Virus record (IMG/VR): IMGVR_UViG_3300028571_000054
Coordinates: 1-38,469 of that record
Strand: one strand, 5' to 3'
DNA: 38,469 nt
From: a virus
In this document: positions 8,421 through 16,958 of the stretch, piece after piece
How the letters are laid out: every line of letters starts with the position of its first letter
Position numbering within the stretch: position 1 is the first letter of the stretch
Notes under the pieces: generated by a model
Database searches by the model: none
What the model saw: the letters and a program-made list of their open reading frames with translations, nothing else
What the model was told of the DNA's origin: nothing
Translations under genes and position numbers: made by a program

Positions 8421-9035
8421 ATGGCAGCTAATACACTACTTCAGTCTTTAATAGATGATACTATTACACTTACTAAGCGCCCAGACTTATTAGGGGAGAC
8501 TAAACTTGCTGTTAAATCAGCTACCTTGAAGGTTCATACTACTGACTATATGCAGAAAGATTTGAAAGACCATTCAATACAATTTAACACAGAAGAGTAT
8601 TTTCAAGAGTTTGAACCTAAGTTACTAATACCTACTTGGCGTGCGCTTAAGTACATTAGAAAAGTAGTACTAGACTCCAGTAGTGGAAACTACATTGGCG
8701 CTAATTTTCTTAGTATTGTAACTCCTGAAAGTATCCTTGATGACTACAGTGTAGAAAAGCCTGATGTAGCATATGGTGCAGGTACAGTTATTAAACTTAA
8801 GCTATCTACTAAAGAGAGAAGATTCTTAGTAGGTTGCTATGTGTATCCTACACTAGTAGATGAGTCTTATGAATCATGGATAGCTAGGGAGTTTCCTTAT
8901 GCTATTATATATGATGCAGCTGCTACTGTATTCAAGGGAATTGGATTTGATGAACAAGCAGCACAATTTAGGTCTGATGCTGCATTATGGTTCACCATAG
9001 TTAAGAACTCAAATGTATTAGTAACTGGAGAATAG
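8421..9035 (+). CDS. Putative head-tail adaptor (neck) protein
   Basis: A 204-residue protein. The first half is helical and contains LLIPTWRALKYIRKV (about 70-84). The second half has a strand-rich centre and a terminal helical region with ESWIAREFPYAIIYDAAATV (about 152-171), followed by a helix rich in Ala and Gln. Helical bundles of this size after the capsid gene are usually the ring joining portal and tail (gp4/gp6-like adaptors). The assignment is by size, order and helical character. Confidence 0.55.
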   Translation: MAANTLLQSLIDDTITLTKRPDLLGETKLAVKSATLKVHTTDYMQKDLKDHSIQFNTEEYFQEFEPKLLIPTWRALKYIRKVVLDSSSGNYIGANFLSIVTPESILDDYSVEKPDVAYGAGTVIKLKLSTKERRFLVGCYVYPTLVDESYESWIAREFPYAIIYDAAATVFKGIGFDEQAAQFRSDAALWFTIVKNSNVLVTGE

Positions 9036-9038
9036 TAT

Positions 9039-11708
9039 ATGTCAGATGAAGCAACCGTATGGAATCCTGGTAGTACCCCGCTAGTCAATAGTGATGGTAC
9101 TGTAAAACGCCAGTACTTTGTAGCAACTGCTGCGCAATCAGTGTTCAATCTAACAGCATTTGCATATGCTCTTAGTACTGAATCACTACAAATATATAAG
9201 AATGGTTTAGCTCTTAGATTAGGACTAGACTTTAATGAAACATCTACTAGTAGTTTTACACTCACTACTCCTGCTACTGCTGGTGATATCATTATTGCTA
9301 TTGGCTATGTAGGTATCACAGGAGTAGTGAATATTCCGGGCAATGGTACTGTTACATATGCTTCCCTAGCTATTGGTTTCGCACTTACTAATACCGAACT
9401 ACCAATAGTATCTCTTGCTAAAGGAGGTCTAGGACAAGCATTTGCAGACTTAGCTGCTGTTAAAACATATCTTGGTATTGTATCTTCTCCAGTACAGATT
9501 ACACAAGAAGGTATAATGAATGTACTAACTCCTTCACCATTAGGTAGAGGATTTAAGGATATTATATCTAGTGGATGGTTGCCTGCATTTATCAATGATT
9601 TATGGGGAGGTGCTGTTGCACCTTTTTGGCTAACTGACCAAGCTACTGGAGTAGAGTACAGATTTACTAGTAATACACAACAGATAGATGATAATGGATT
9701 TGCTAACTGTGGCGCACTTGCAGCTAATGCAGCCATAGCACAAGGCTTCCAGTTATCAAGAGATTTATCTAATGAGACACTAGTAATATGGGTTAAGATA
9801 TATAAAGTAGGCGCACCATCAGGTGCTAGTGTACACTTGTATGCAAGTACTGGTACAGCACCTACTGGCGCACCATTGTTTAGTAGTGGACTTCCTACTC
9901 CTGACACAGTAACTACTTCTACTGAAGGTTCTTGGTATAGGATTGCATTTAGTAATGTAACACTATCAGCTAATACACAGTATCACTTTGCTATAACCTC
10001 TGGTGCAGTAGATGCAGCTAACTATTGGGTATCTAAGACAGACCAAACTAATAGAACTTATCCATTAGGTTCATTTGCTAACGGTACTGCTGCACCTGTA
10101 TGGTCTCCTAATACTGCTGTTGCACTATGCTTTATTACAGAACTTCCTGTTAATAAGCAGATGTTACAATCAAGTGGGTTACTTAGTGGTGCTATTGTGT
10201 TTCATGAAGCAGTTAATCCAGTATTATCAAGTCTACTATGTAACTCAATGCAGAACATTTGGGATGGAGAAGAAGCTACTTGGATATTCACTGGTACTCA
10301 GTTTCAAATCAATAAACCATTCTTTGATTGTGTGTATGGACTTACTAAGAACCGTATTACTGGCGCTGTTGATAACTTTGGTAATGTTACATTTAGTTGC
10401 TATGATGCACTAGGTACATTAAGAACTACTAGCAGCTTAGGTGTGAATGTAGTTACAGGTAATAGGCAGATAGTATTAAGTATCAGAAGTAAAGGTGATG
10501 GAGTTGACTCCATGACTATTCACATTGATGGAGTACAGAGCGGCTCTGGACTAAGTAATATTAGTATTAGTTTTAATGATAGGTTCAGAGAACTTGGTAC
10601 TGTATGGCTTGGTGGTGGATTTAATGGTATTCCTAGTTGGTCTGATGAACTTACTATGAATGTATTACCAAGTTCCTCAGGCTGGACATACAGTGGTTCT
10701 AACGTAGAAGCTACTGCATTTAAACTTAATAATAGTAGATTATACCAAGTTAAGAACACAGCTACACTTACAGCTATTTATACTAAGCCTACAGCAGGAC
10801 TTAATAATGGTACTGGATGGACAGTTAGCTTTACTGCTAATGTAACTGATGCAACTAGAACTGCTTTCTCACAAGCATCTACAGTTAATATCTTTGATGG
10901 TGCTAAACAAACTGGATATATGCTACAAGATTACTTTGTATCATACTCAAATGACTTAGCTACATATCTGAATAGTGACTTACATACTACTACTAGAGTA
11001 GAGAATGAGTACTTAATATGCGGTAGAGCTTCTGACCAGTATATGTTTGTTAATGGTAGATTCATGAGAGATGGTAGTGGTACTCTTACTACAGTTAGTG
11101 CAAGTAATCAGATAGTATTTGGAGATAACTCAGCAGTAGCTGGTGAAGGTAATAGTGTAATTTGGGATAACATGGCATATGCTGGTACTACTTACTTCAT
11201 GCCTGTAGCTTCTAATGGATTAAGACTTAGTGAGTTTGTAGCACTTAAAGGTAATCAGACTAATAATATAACTGCGTTCTTTAATACTGCACCTATATCA
11301 GTTAAAGACTTTGCTGGTATAGCTGGTGGTTATATCGAGAAGTTAAAACATACTGTAAGTAAGAAAGGAGTATTAGCTAATACTACCACTACATCAGTAG
11401 CACAGCTTCCTATTGTAGATATGAGTACTTATGTGATTGGTAAAAACTTAGATGTAGAATATACTGGTACATTATCTAACAGTGCTGCACAAGTTAATAC
11501 AGTTACTACTTCTATTGACGGAGAAACTGCACCATACTTTGATAGAAGTGCAACTACTCCAGCTGCTGCTCTAAATGAGATTACTGCTAGAGTTAAGGTA
11601 AGTAGATACTTCGGTCTACATAGAGTAGAAGCTAGAGCTAGAAGTGCAACAGGAACAATAACACATACATCAACTAACAGGGAATTAATTGTAGAAGGAG
11701 AATCTTAA
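9039..11708 (+). CDS. Tail fibre / receptor-binding protein
   Basis: An 889-residue beta-rich, low-Cys protein. Residues about 20-95 hold a module common at tail-fibre N-termini (pattern AAQSVFNLTAFAY, then LQIYKNGLALRLGLDF and TTPATAGDIIIAIGYV), which likely attaches it to the tail. Residues about 230-350 look like a carbohydrate-binding beta-sandwich. A second lectin/LamG-like stretch around 410-530 contains the pattern NRQIVLSIRSKGDG. A further beta domain and an SVAQL/STYVIG region close the chain. No catalytic motif was recognised. It starts four bases after the adaptor gene and its stop overlaps the next ATG. Confidence 0.75.
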   Translation: MSDEATVWNPGSTPLVNSDGTVKRQYFVATAAQSVFNLTAFAYALSTESLQIYKNGLALRLGLDFNETSTSSFTLTTPATAGDIIIAIGYVGITGVVNIPGNGTVTYASLAIGFALTNTELPIVSLAKGGLGQAFADLAAVKTYLGIVSSPVQITQEGIMNVLTPSPLGRGFKDIISSGWLPAFINDLWGGAVAPFWLTDQATGVEYRFTSNTQQIDDNGFANCGALAANAAIAQGFQLSRDLSNETLVIWVKIYKVGAPSGASVHLYASTGTAPTGAPLFSSGLPTPDTVTTSTEGSWYRIAFSNVTLSANTQYHFAITSGAVDAANYWVSKTDQTNRTYPLGSFANGTAAPVWSPNTAVALCFITELPVNKQMLQSSGLLSGAIVFHEAVNPVLSSLLCNSMQNIWDGEEATWIFTGTQFQINKPFFDCVYGLTKNRITGAVDNFGNVTFSCYDALGTLRTTSSLGVNVVTGNRQIVLSIRSKGDGVDSMTIHIDGVQSGSGLSNISISFNDRFRELGTVWLGGGFNGIPSWSDELTMNVLPSSSGWTYSGSNVEATAFKLNNSRLYQVKNTATLTAIYTKPTAGLNNGTGWTVSFTANVTDATRTAFSQASTVNIFDGAKQTGYMLQDYFVSYSNDLATYLNSDLHTTTRVENEYLICGRASDQYMFVNGRFMRDGSGTLTTVSASNQIVFGDNSAVAGEGNSVIWDNMAYAGTTYFMPVASNGLRLSEFVALKGNQTNNITAFFNTAPISVKDFAGIAGGYIEKLKHTVSKKGVLANTTTTSVAQLPIVDMSTYVIGKNLDVEYTGTLSNSAAQVNTVTTSIDGETAPYFDRSATTPAAALNEITARVKVSRYFGLHRVEARARSATGTITHTSTNRELIVEGES

Positions 11709-11938
11709 TGCAGAAAGTAAAGAAGTATTTTTGGAATATTCTTATATCTGTTGACCAATTTGCTAATACAATATTCTTAGGCGACCCTGATGAAACTATA
11801 TCTAGTAGAATGGGTAAGAAAATAAGAGAAGGAACTAGAGGTAGAATTCCATTATGGTTATGTAAAGCATTGCATATAGTAGATAAGAACCACTGCACTA
11901 ATAGTATTGAAGAAGAGGAAGGTAAGGATAATGTCTAG
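11708..11938 (+). CDS. Small conserved phage protein, GDPDET type, unknown function
   Basis: A 76-residue protein of a type I recognise from several tailed phages but whose function is unknown to me. It has an N-terminal amphipathic helix, the block GDPDETISSRMGK (25-37), then C52 and the block DKNHCTNS around C63, and an acidic end. Its start overlaps the tail fibre stop (TAATG) and its end overlaps the next gene, so it is translated by coupling. The neighbouring membrane gene makes a lysis or membrane role possible. Confidence 0.65.
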   Translation: MQKVKKYFWNILISVDQFANTIFLGDPDETISSRMGKKIREGTRGRIPLWLCKALHIVDKNHCTNSIEEEEGKDNV

Positions 11939-12203
11939 GATGTTAAGTGATGAGGATATTAAAGCCATTGCTGATAAGTTAACAGAGTATAGTGGACTTA
12001 GTTCAGCAGAGCATAGAGACCATCACGAAGCACTTACCTTGTTTATACAAGAAAGAAGACAGAAGATGGAAGATTGGGCTAAGATTAGACAACAGGTTAG
12101 CGGTTGGCTTATCATTGTAGTACTGGGAGGTATTGGTACTATTGTGTATAACAGTGTAATAAGAGGTGAGTCTACTAAACAGCAGTTGGAAAGGAAGCAG
12201 TAA
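11931..12203 (+). CDS. Small single-TM protein, possible holin-like or accessory
   Basis: A 90-residue protein: a helical, charged N-terminus (MLSDEDIKAIADKL and a His-rich EHRDHHEAL), one hydrophobic segment at about 57-76 (VSGWLIIVVLGGIGTIVYNS) and a basic tail. I chose ATG 11931 over an upstream in-frame ATG at 11907 because GGTAAGGA sits right before it. It overlaps the previous gene by eight bases and its stop overlaps the next ATG. Candidates are a second holin, an antiholin or a spanin-like membrane protein; there is no classic spanin signature. Confidence 0.65.
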   Translation: MSRMLSDEDIKAIADKLTEYSGLSSAEHRDHHEALTLFIQERRQKMEDWAKIRQQVSGWLIIVVLGGIGTIVYNSVIRGESTKQQLERKQ

Positions 12204-13735
12204 TGGCGCAAGTAAGTTACAGAGCTAATCTAGGTGCATCTACATTCCCATTCTTATCTGAGAATCAGGGACAGAGTATTATTGTTAAGCAACAAGATAA
12301 TATGTATATCCCAGCAGTTGAGAGTGGAGGTAGAGATAACCAAGATGTAGGCATTCCACAGATATACTACTGTCATAATGTACTACCTACTAGTCAAGGC
12401 TATAGCTCTGTAGGCTATTCAAGAGTATGTAATGCAGTAGCTGGTGAAACAGGATTTAGTACTGTATTTGTATTAAGAGATAGTTCTGAGAATAAAGCGT
12501 ATTTCTGTCATACTACAAATAACAAGAATTTTGTACAACTTCCAGGTAGTAGTACATGGTTACAAATTAATAGTATTGCAGGTGCAGCTAACAAGCTTAC
12601 AACAGTTGCACTAATTAGTGGAGTTACTTATATCTACTTTGCTAATATTGGTTGTTATCGCTATGACTTCGCATCTAATCTCTTAGTACCAGTAACACTT
12701 AATGGACTTACGCCTAGTGCTGTTATTGGTATTACTACTACTGCTGGTTACATGATTGCTTGGACTGCATCAGAGATAGCATGGAGTAGTACTATTGATG
12801 CTACAGACTTTGAGCCATCTCTTAGTACTGGTGCAGGTGGTGGTGGAGTAGAAGGTGCGAAAGGCTCTATACAAGTATGTATTAACACTATTGCAGGCTT
12901 CATTGTATATACTACAAGTAATGCAGTAGCAGCTTCCTATAGTGGTAATAGTAGATACCCATTTAACTTCAGAGAGATTGTAGGTGCAGGTGGACTTGCT
13001 AATCCTGAACTTGCTTCAGCTGATGGTAACAGTAGTGCTCAATACGCTTATACTACTTATGGTATGCAATCAGTAGGTATTCAACTGGCGCAAACTGTAC
13101 TACCTGATGTAACTGACTTTATTGCAGGTAGCTATTTTGAAGACTTTGATGACTTCACATTGCAATTCAGTAGACAAGTACTTACTGGTACTATGCAAAA
13201 GAAACTCACACTTATATCTTCACGATATCTTATTATCTCCTATGGAGTTAGTAGTCTTACTCATGCACTTGTATATGACATAATACTTAAAAGATACGGA
13301 AAGCTTAAGATAACTCACACTGATTGCTATGAGTATAATCTTTTGAATCCTGAGATTATTGAAACTCCTAAGAAGTCTATTGCATTTGTACAAGCAGATG
13401 GTACTGTGTTCTTACTAGATACTACCTTTGGTGCAGCTAACTCTTTTGGTGTACTGCTTCTTGGTAAGTATCAGTATGTAAGACAGAGAATGTTGGCGCT
13501 AGATACTGTGGTACTAGAGAATATACAAACTAATAATGCTTTTGCGCTATATGCTCAACCAGCTATTGATGGTAAGAATGTAACTACAGAAGCTGGATAC
13601 CTACTTGAATCAGATGGATTACTTAGAAAGTATGGATTTAGTACAGTAGGTACTAACCAAAGTCTATTATTCTTCGGAGGGTTCTCACTTGTATCACTTG
13701 TTCTTAACTTTCATGTGCATGGTAGGAGTACATAA
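12203..13735 (+). CDS. Tail nozzle / gp10-like stabilisation protein
   Basis: A 510-residue beta-rich protein of the kind that closes the podovirus tail hub and retains packaged DNA. The diagnostic patch is around 199-215 (DATDFEPSLSTGAGGGG, followed by EGAKGSI). The chain shows repeated beta-blade-like segments, consistent with a propeller such as P22 gp10 or the T7 nozzle. It is downstream of the adaptor and fibre genes and upstream of a second tail protein, as in other podoviruses. A GGAAAGGAAG site precedes the ATG. Confidence 0.75.
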   Translation: MAQVSYRANLGASTFPFLSENQGQSIIVKQQDNMYIPAVESGGRDNQDVGIPQIYYCHNVLPTSQGYSSVGYSRVCNAVAGETGFSTVFVLRDSSENKAYFCHTTNNKNFVQLPGSSTWLQINSIAGAANKLTTVALISGVTYIYFANIGCYRYDFASNLLVPVTLNGLTPSAVIGITTTAGYMIAWTASEIAWSSTIDATDFEPSLSTGAGGGGVEGAKGSIQVCINTIAGFIVYTTSNAVAASYSGNSRYPFNFREIVGAGGLANPELASADGNSSAQYAYTTYGMQSVGIQLAQTVLPDVTDFIAGSYFEDFDDFTLQFSRQVLTGTMQKKLTLISSRYLIISYGVSSLTHALVYDIILKRYGKLKITHTDCYEYNLLNPEIIETPKKSIAFVQADGTVFLLDTTFGAANSFGVLLLGKYQYVRQRMLALDTVVLENIQTNNAFALYAQPAIDGKNVTTEAGYLLESDGLLRKYGFSTVGTNQSLLFFGGFSLVSLVLNFHVHGRST

Positions 13736-14364
13736 TGGCTGGTAATCAAGGTCAGTTTAGTACTAACTTAGGGCTACCAGTACTTCCTGGAATTACTGAT
13801 GCAGACCCTAGGCTGTATAATGAGTTCCTACTAGTATATAATGCACTTAGGTCTTTAGCTGTACAGCTAGATAGAGCTACTGGACTAGAGTTTAGAGATG
13901 AGATATCACAAGCACAATACAAGGTAGATGGTGCTCAGAATACTTATATAGTAGGTAACATGAGTAAGTTCTATCTTATAGCTGGAGAAGCTCTTACATT
14001 TGGACAGTTCGTTCATGTATTTACTAATGGTAAGGTATATAAAGCTAGAGGAGGAATTGGTAATCTTAACAGTGTGAATAGAAAATGTCATGGTTATTGT
14101 TCTAGTGAGTCAGTAGCAGCAGAAGATGTAGTAGAGGTTAGTACCACTGGAATAATTAAAACTAGTGGATTAGTTACTGGTGCAGGGTATAATTTATATC
14201 ATAATGCTAATATAGTAGATTCTGGAAGTAATAATGAAGGAGTTATACAGTATATAGGACTTGCTATAAGTACTACAGAGTTACTAGTACAGCCATCTAG
14301 GGATTGGTATTATATTAATGGTACTGACCCTGCTATAATATACATGGGTGAGAGAGATGGATAG
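13735..14364 (+). CDS. Tail-associated structural protein
   Basis: A 209-residue protein whose start overlaps the nozzle gene stop (TAATG). The N-terminus has the pattern QFSTNLGLPVLPGITDADPR, then a helix (NEFLLVYNALRSLAVQLDRATG) that could form a trimeric coiled coil. From about 60 on it is beta-rich, including a FYLIAGEALTFGQFVHVF block and a VAAEDVVEVSTTGIIKTSG block. I recognise the general type from other podovirus tail regions. It is likely a tail-tip, needle or short-fibre protein attached to the nozzle; the exact role is open. Confidence 0.6.
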   Translation: MAGNQGQFSTNLGLPVLPGITDADPRLYNEFLLVYNALRSLAVQLDRATGLEFRDEISQAQYKVDGAQNTYIVGNMSKFYLIAGEALTFGQFVHVFTNGKVYKARGGIGNLNSVNRKCHGYCSSESVAAEDVVEVSTTGIIKTSGLVTGAGYNLYHNANIVDSGSNNEGVIQYIGLAISTTELLVQPSRDWYYINGTDPAIIYMGERDG

Positions 14365-14395
14365 TTTACAAACATAATAGAAAGGAATTAGTACT

Positions 14396-14905
14396 ATGAG
14401 TAACAAATTAGCAATGATTATACCTAGAAATTTATCTCCACACTTCACTTATAAAGAAGCTATTGCATCTCAGATAGCTGCTAGATATAAACTAGATAAC
14501 AGTATTCCAACTAAGGAACTGCTAGATGCAGCTATTAATACAGCAAATAACATGGAACTAGTAAGAACACTACTAGGTTCTAATCCAATAAGAGTAAGTT
14601 CTTGGTTCCGCTGTATTGCACTTAACCGCTTTCTAGGTTCTAAAGATACTTCCCAACATACTAAGTGTGAAGCAGTAGACTTTGACTGCGACTCTTATGG
14701 TACTCCACTAGAGATAGTAATAGCTATAGTTGAATCTGATATTAATTTCGACCAAATAATTCTAGAACACGACTGGGTGCATATCAGTTTTAAAATCGTT
14801 GCTAGCAATAATAGAAGGCAAGTGTTAACATTACTTAGTAATGGCAGATATGCAAAAGGTATAACTAACAAAGTAGGAAAGGCACATCCAAAATGGGTAT
14901 CTTAA
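14396..14905 (+). CDS. Endolysin, peptidase M15 family
   Basis: Likely cleaves peptidoglycan cross-bridge peptides at the end of infection. The 169 residues follow the M15 pattern: SPHFTYKEAIAS near the N-terminus, the strand IRVSSWFRC, then zinc ligands H88 (SQH), D95 (VDFD) and H129 (WVHIS). All three ligand positions are present, so it should be active. There is no signal peptide, so release depends on a holin. It overlaps the holin gene by 13 bases and has a good AAAGGA site. Confidence 0.85.
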   Translation: MSNKLAMIIPRNLSPHFTYKEAIASQIAARYKLDNSIPTKELLDAAINTANNMELVRTLLGSNPIRVSSWFRCIALNRFLGSKDTSQHTKCEAVDFDCDSYGTPLEIVIAIVESDINFDQIILEHDWVHISFKIVASNNRRQVLTLLSNGRYAKGITNKVGKAHPKWVS

Positions 14906-15387
14906 AGGAAATACTACCAACTATTGCTACTGCACTAGGTGGCCCACTAGCAGGATTAGCAGCAGAACTAGTATCTAAAGCATTAGGAGTTCCTACTAAA
15001 GACCCTAAAGCATTAGAAGGAATATTAGCTGGTATGCCACCTGATAAGTTAATACAACTTAAACAGATTGAATCAGACTTAAAAGTTAAACTAGCACAAC
15101 TAGGTTATGAGTCTGAAGCTAAGATTGAGGAATACAATGCTAGAGCATTAGAAGCAGTTAATGCTACTATGCAAGTAGAAGCTGCTAGTGAGCATTGGCA
15201 GACTTATAGCTGGAGACCATTCATTGGTTTTACCTTTGGTCTATATATTGCTAGTATGTTCATGTTACCTTTATTTGGAGTTACTCCAGTGGTAATGAGT
15301 CCTGACTTAGTAATAGCAGTAGGTGGTATACTTGGAGTTGCTAGCTGGTTTAGAGGTCAGAAGCAATTAGCAGAAACTAAATCTTAA
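14893..15387 (+). CDS. Holin, GTA_holin_3TM-like
   Basis: A 164-residue membrane protein. It has a hydrophobic N-terminal stretch (about 8-32), a long charged helical middle (50-100), the conserved block YSWRPFIG (105-112), a membrane segment (about 110-128) and a last one (about 138-152), ending in a basic tail. This layout and the SWRPF motif match three-TM holins first described in gene transfer agents. It should permeabilise the inner membrane so the M15 endolysin, whose gene it overlaps, reaches the wall. The AAAGG site lies inside the endolysin gene. Confidence 0.8.
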   Translation: MGILKEILPTIATALGGPLAGLAAELVSKALGVPTKDPKALEGILAGMPPDKLIQLKQIESDLKVKLAQLGYESEAKIEEYNARALEAVNATMQVEAASEHWQTYSWRPFIGFTFGLYIASMFMLPLFGVTPVVMSPDLVIAVGGILGVASWFRGQKQLAETKS

Positions 15388-15413
15388 CACTATATTATAA
15401 AGGAATAGATATT

Positions 15414-16910
15414 ATGAATCAAAATAACTTAACTACTAGCTACCAAGATACACTAATTGCTAATAGGTTAAAACGAATAGAAGCTTGGAAAAAAGGTCCA
15501 ATGATACCAGCACCATTGAGACTTAATAATACTGCATATACTATTGGTACTGGTGAGATTCCAGCTAACGTAGTTAGATTTGCAGATGGTACTCACTGGA
15601 TATTAGCCACAGCAGGTACTACTGATGCAGCAGAACCAGTAGCTACTCCTATGGGCAGACCATTAACTGATGGTAGTTGTGTATGGTATCAAGACCAGTG
15701 GAGAACTGATAAATTAGCGGAAGGTGCGCCAACAGTTAAACCTGTTACTGCTGCACAACTTGCTGGTGAAGGACTTATATTTACCCGCTTTGCAGTAACT
15801 TCTGGCTTACCATTTGTAGTAGATTCAGAAGATGTTATTGTAGGTTCATTTAGTACTAACTACTTAAGTAGTTATAATCAAGTAGTTAACTTTAGTGGCG
15901 GTGGTAACTCCACTGGTGATGTAGTAGGTACTAACGCTGCTGGATTTAAAGGTGGAGTAGCTTGTACTAGAAGTTTTGCATATGACAAAGCAGCTCATAG
16001 TGAACTTACATTTGATGTTACTGACCATAAGTTCTCTTTAGGTTTCCATAACTTTGGCGCTCAGGCAATGGTAACTATTGATGGTAGATTAGTACAAGGA
16101 GAACCTAGTAGGTTTACTGTTGGTGGCGATGCTGGTCTTATCTATGACTTCAATGGCGAGTTCAAACGTAGAACTATTACAGTACCTGCTGCTGCACAAT
16201 TCAGAGGTGTAGGACTTACTGCTAAAGGTTTCGTAAGTGCAACTCCTAAAGGTAATGATACTATGTTACTTCTAGCTGATAGTTATGGTTCTACTAGTAA
16301 TCCATCATTATTCTTAATGGGAGTCATGGGATACCATCTTAAGAAAGAACTTGGCTTAAGTGGTATGATTAACTGCACTAGTGGTGGTACTGGGTACTTT
16401 AATAAAGTCACTGCACAGCAGTTAAATATGTTAGAACGATTAAACAATGTAGATAACATTGCTGCTTGGACATACTTAAATCCATCTCATATATTATTTG
16501 CTATGGGTAATAATGATGTAAATCAGAATGAAAGTAATGCCAGATATTACATGAGAGCTAGTTGGGAGAAAGCTAGAGGACTATTTCCTAATGCTAAGAT
16601 ATCAGTATGGACTTGTCATGGTGGTAGTACTGGACCTAGTGCTGGTACATTTGCTATGGGTGCTGCTATTAGAGCAGAGTTCAGAGCTTGGAATGACCCT
16701 AATAGTAGATTGATTGATATCTTAGGTACTTCTGCTGCACAGTCTATTGTGAGTGGTACTAGTAGAATTGACCTAGCTATCAATGCTGCTGAGAATGTTA
16801 GTTTTGTTGGTGGTTTTAATGATAACGCACATCCAAGTCCATTCGGTGCAAGGTACTTAGCTCAAAGATTAGCACAGTACATAAATGCAGCATGGAATGG
16901 TGAGTACTAA
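15414..16910 (+). CDS. SGNH/GDSL hydrolase-like tail protein
   Basis: A 498-residue protein with a beta-rich N-terminal half (about 1-280) and a C-terminal SGNH hydrolase domain. The family blocks are all present: ADSYGS with S290 (block I), SGGTG with a glycine at 324-325 (block II), GNND with N367 (block III) and DNAHP with D470 and H473 (block V). An active serine esterase is expected. In phages such domains often remove O-acetyl groups from capsule or LPS, so it may be a second receptor-processing tail protein. It follows the lysis genes and precedes the ejection proteins. Confidence 0.8.
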   Translation: MNQNNLTTSYQDTLIANRLKRIEAWKKGPMIPAPLRLNNTAYTIGTGEIPANVVRFADGTHWILATAGTTDAAEPVATPMGRPLTDGSCVWYQDQWRTDKLAEGAPTVKPVTAAQLAGEGLIFTRFAVTSGLPFVVDSEDVIVGSFSTNYLSSYNQVVNFSGGGNSTGDVVGTNAAGFKGGVACTRSFAYDKAAHSELTFDVTDHKFSLGFHNFGAQAMVTIDGRLVQGEPSRFTVGGDAGLIYDFNGEFKRRTITVPAAAQFRGVGLTAKGFVSATPKGNDTMLLLADSYGSTSNPSLFLMGVMGYHLKKELGLSGMINCTSGGTGYFNKVTAQQLNMLERLNNVDNIAAWTYLNPSHILFAMGNNDVNQNESNARYYMRASWEKARGLFPNAKISVWTCHGGSTGPSAGTFAMGAAIRAEFRAWNDPNSRLIDILGTSAAQSIVSGTSRIDLAINAAENVSFVGGFNDNAHPSPFGARYLAQRLAQYINAAWNGEY

Positions 16911-16927
16911 GTAGTTAAGTATAGAAT

Positions 16928-16951
16928 CTAAAGGACTAAAGGACTAAAGGA
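16928..16951 (+). repeat. Three tandem Shine-Dalgarno repeats
   Basis: The 8-base unit CTAAAGGA occurs three times without a gap (16928-16935, 16936-16943, 16944-16951), ending 7 bases before the ATG of the first ejection protein gene. Each unit holds a usable AAAGGA, but only the last has normal spacing. Confidence 0.9.
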
Positions 16952-16958
16952 GAATATT

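Noticed and set aside
10075-10413. 112-codon frame inside the tail fibre gene
   Set aside because: Leu-rich shadow frame that looks like a membrane protein only because of the codon bias of the fibre gene.
11907-12203. Longer start for the single-TM protein
   Set aside because: The ATG at 11931 has a well-spaced GGTAAGGA site; the upstream ATG would overlap the previous gene more and add a basic stretch without a ribosome site.
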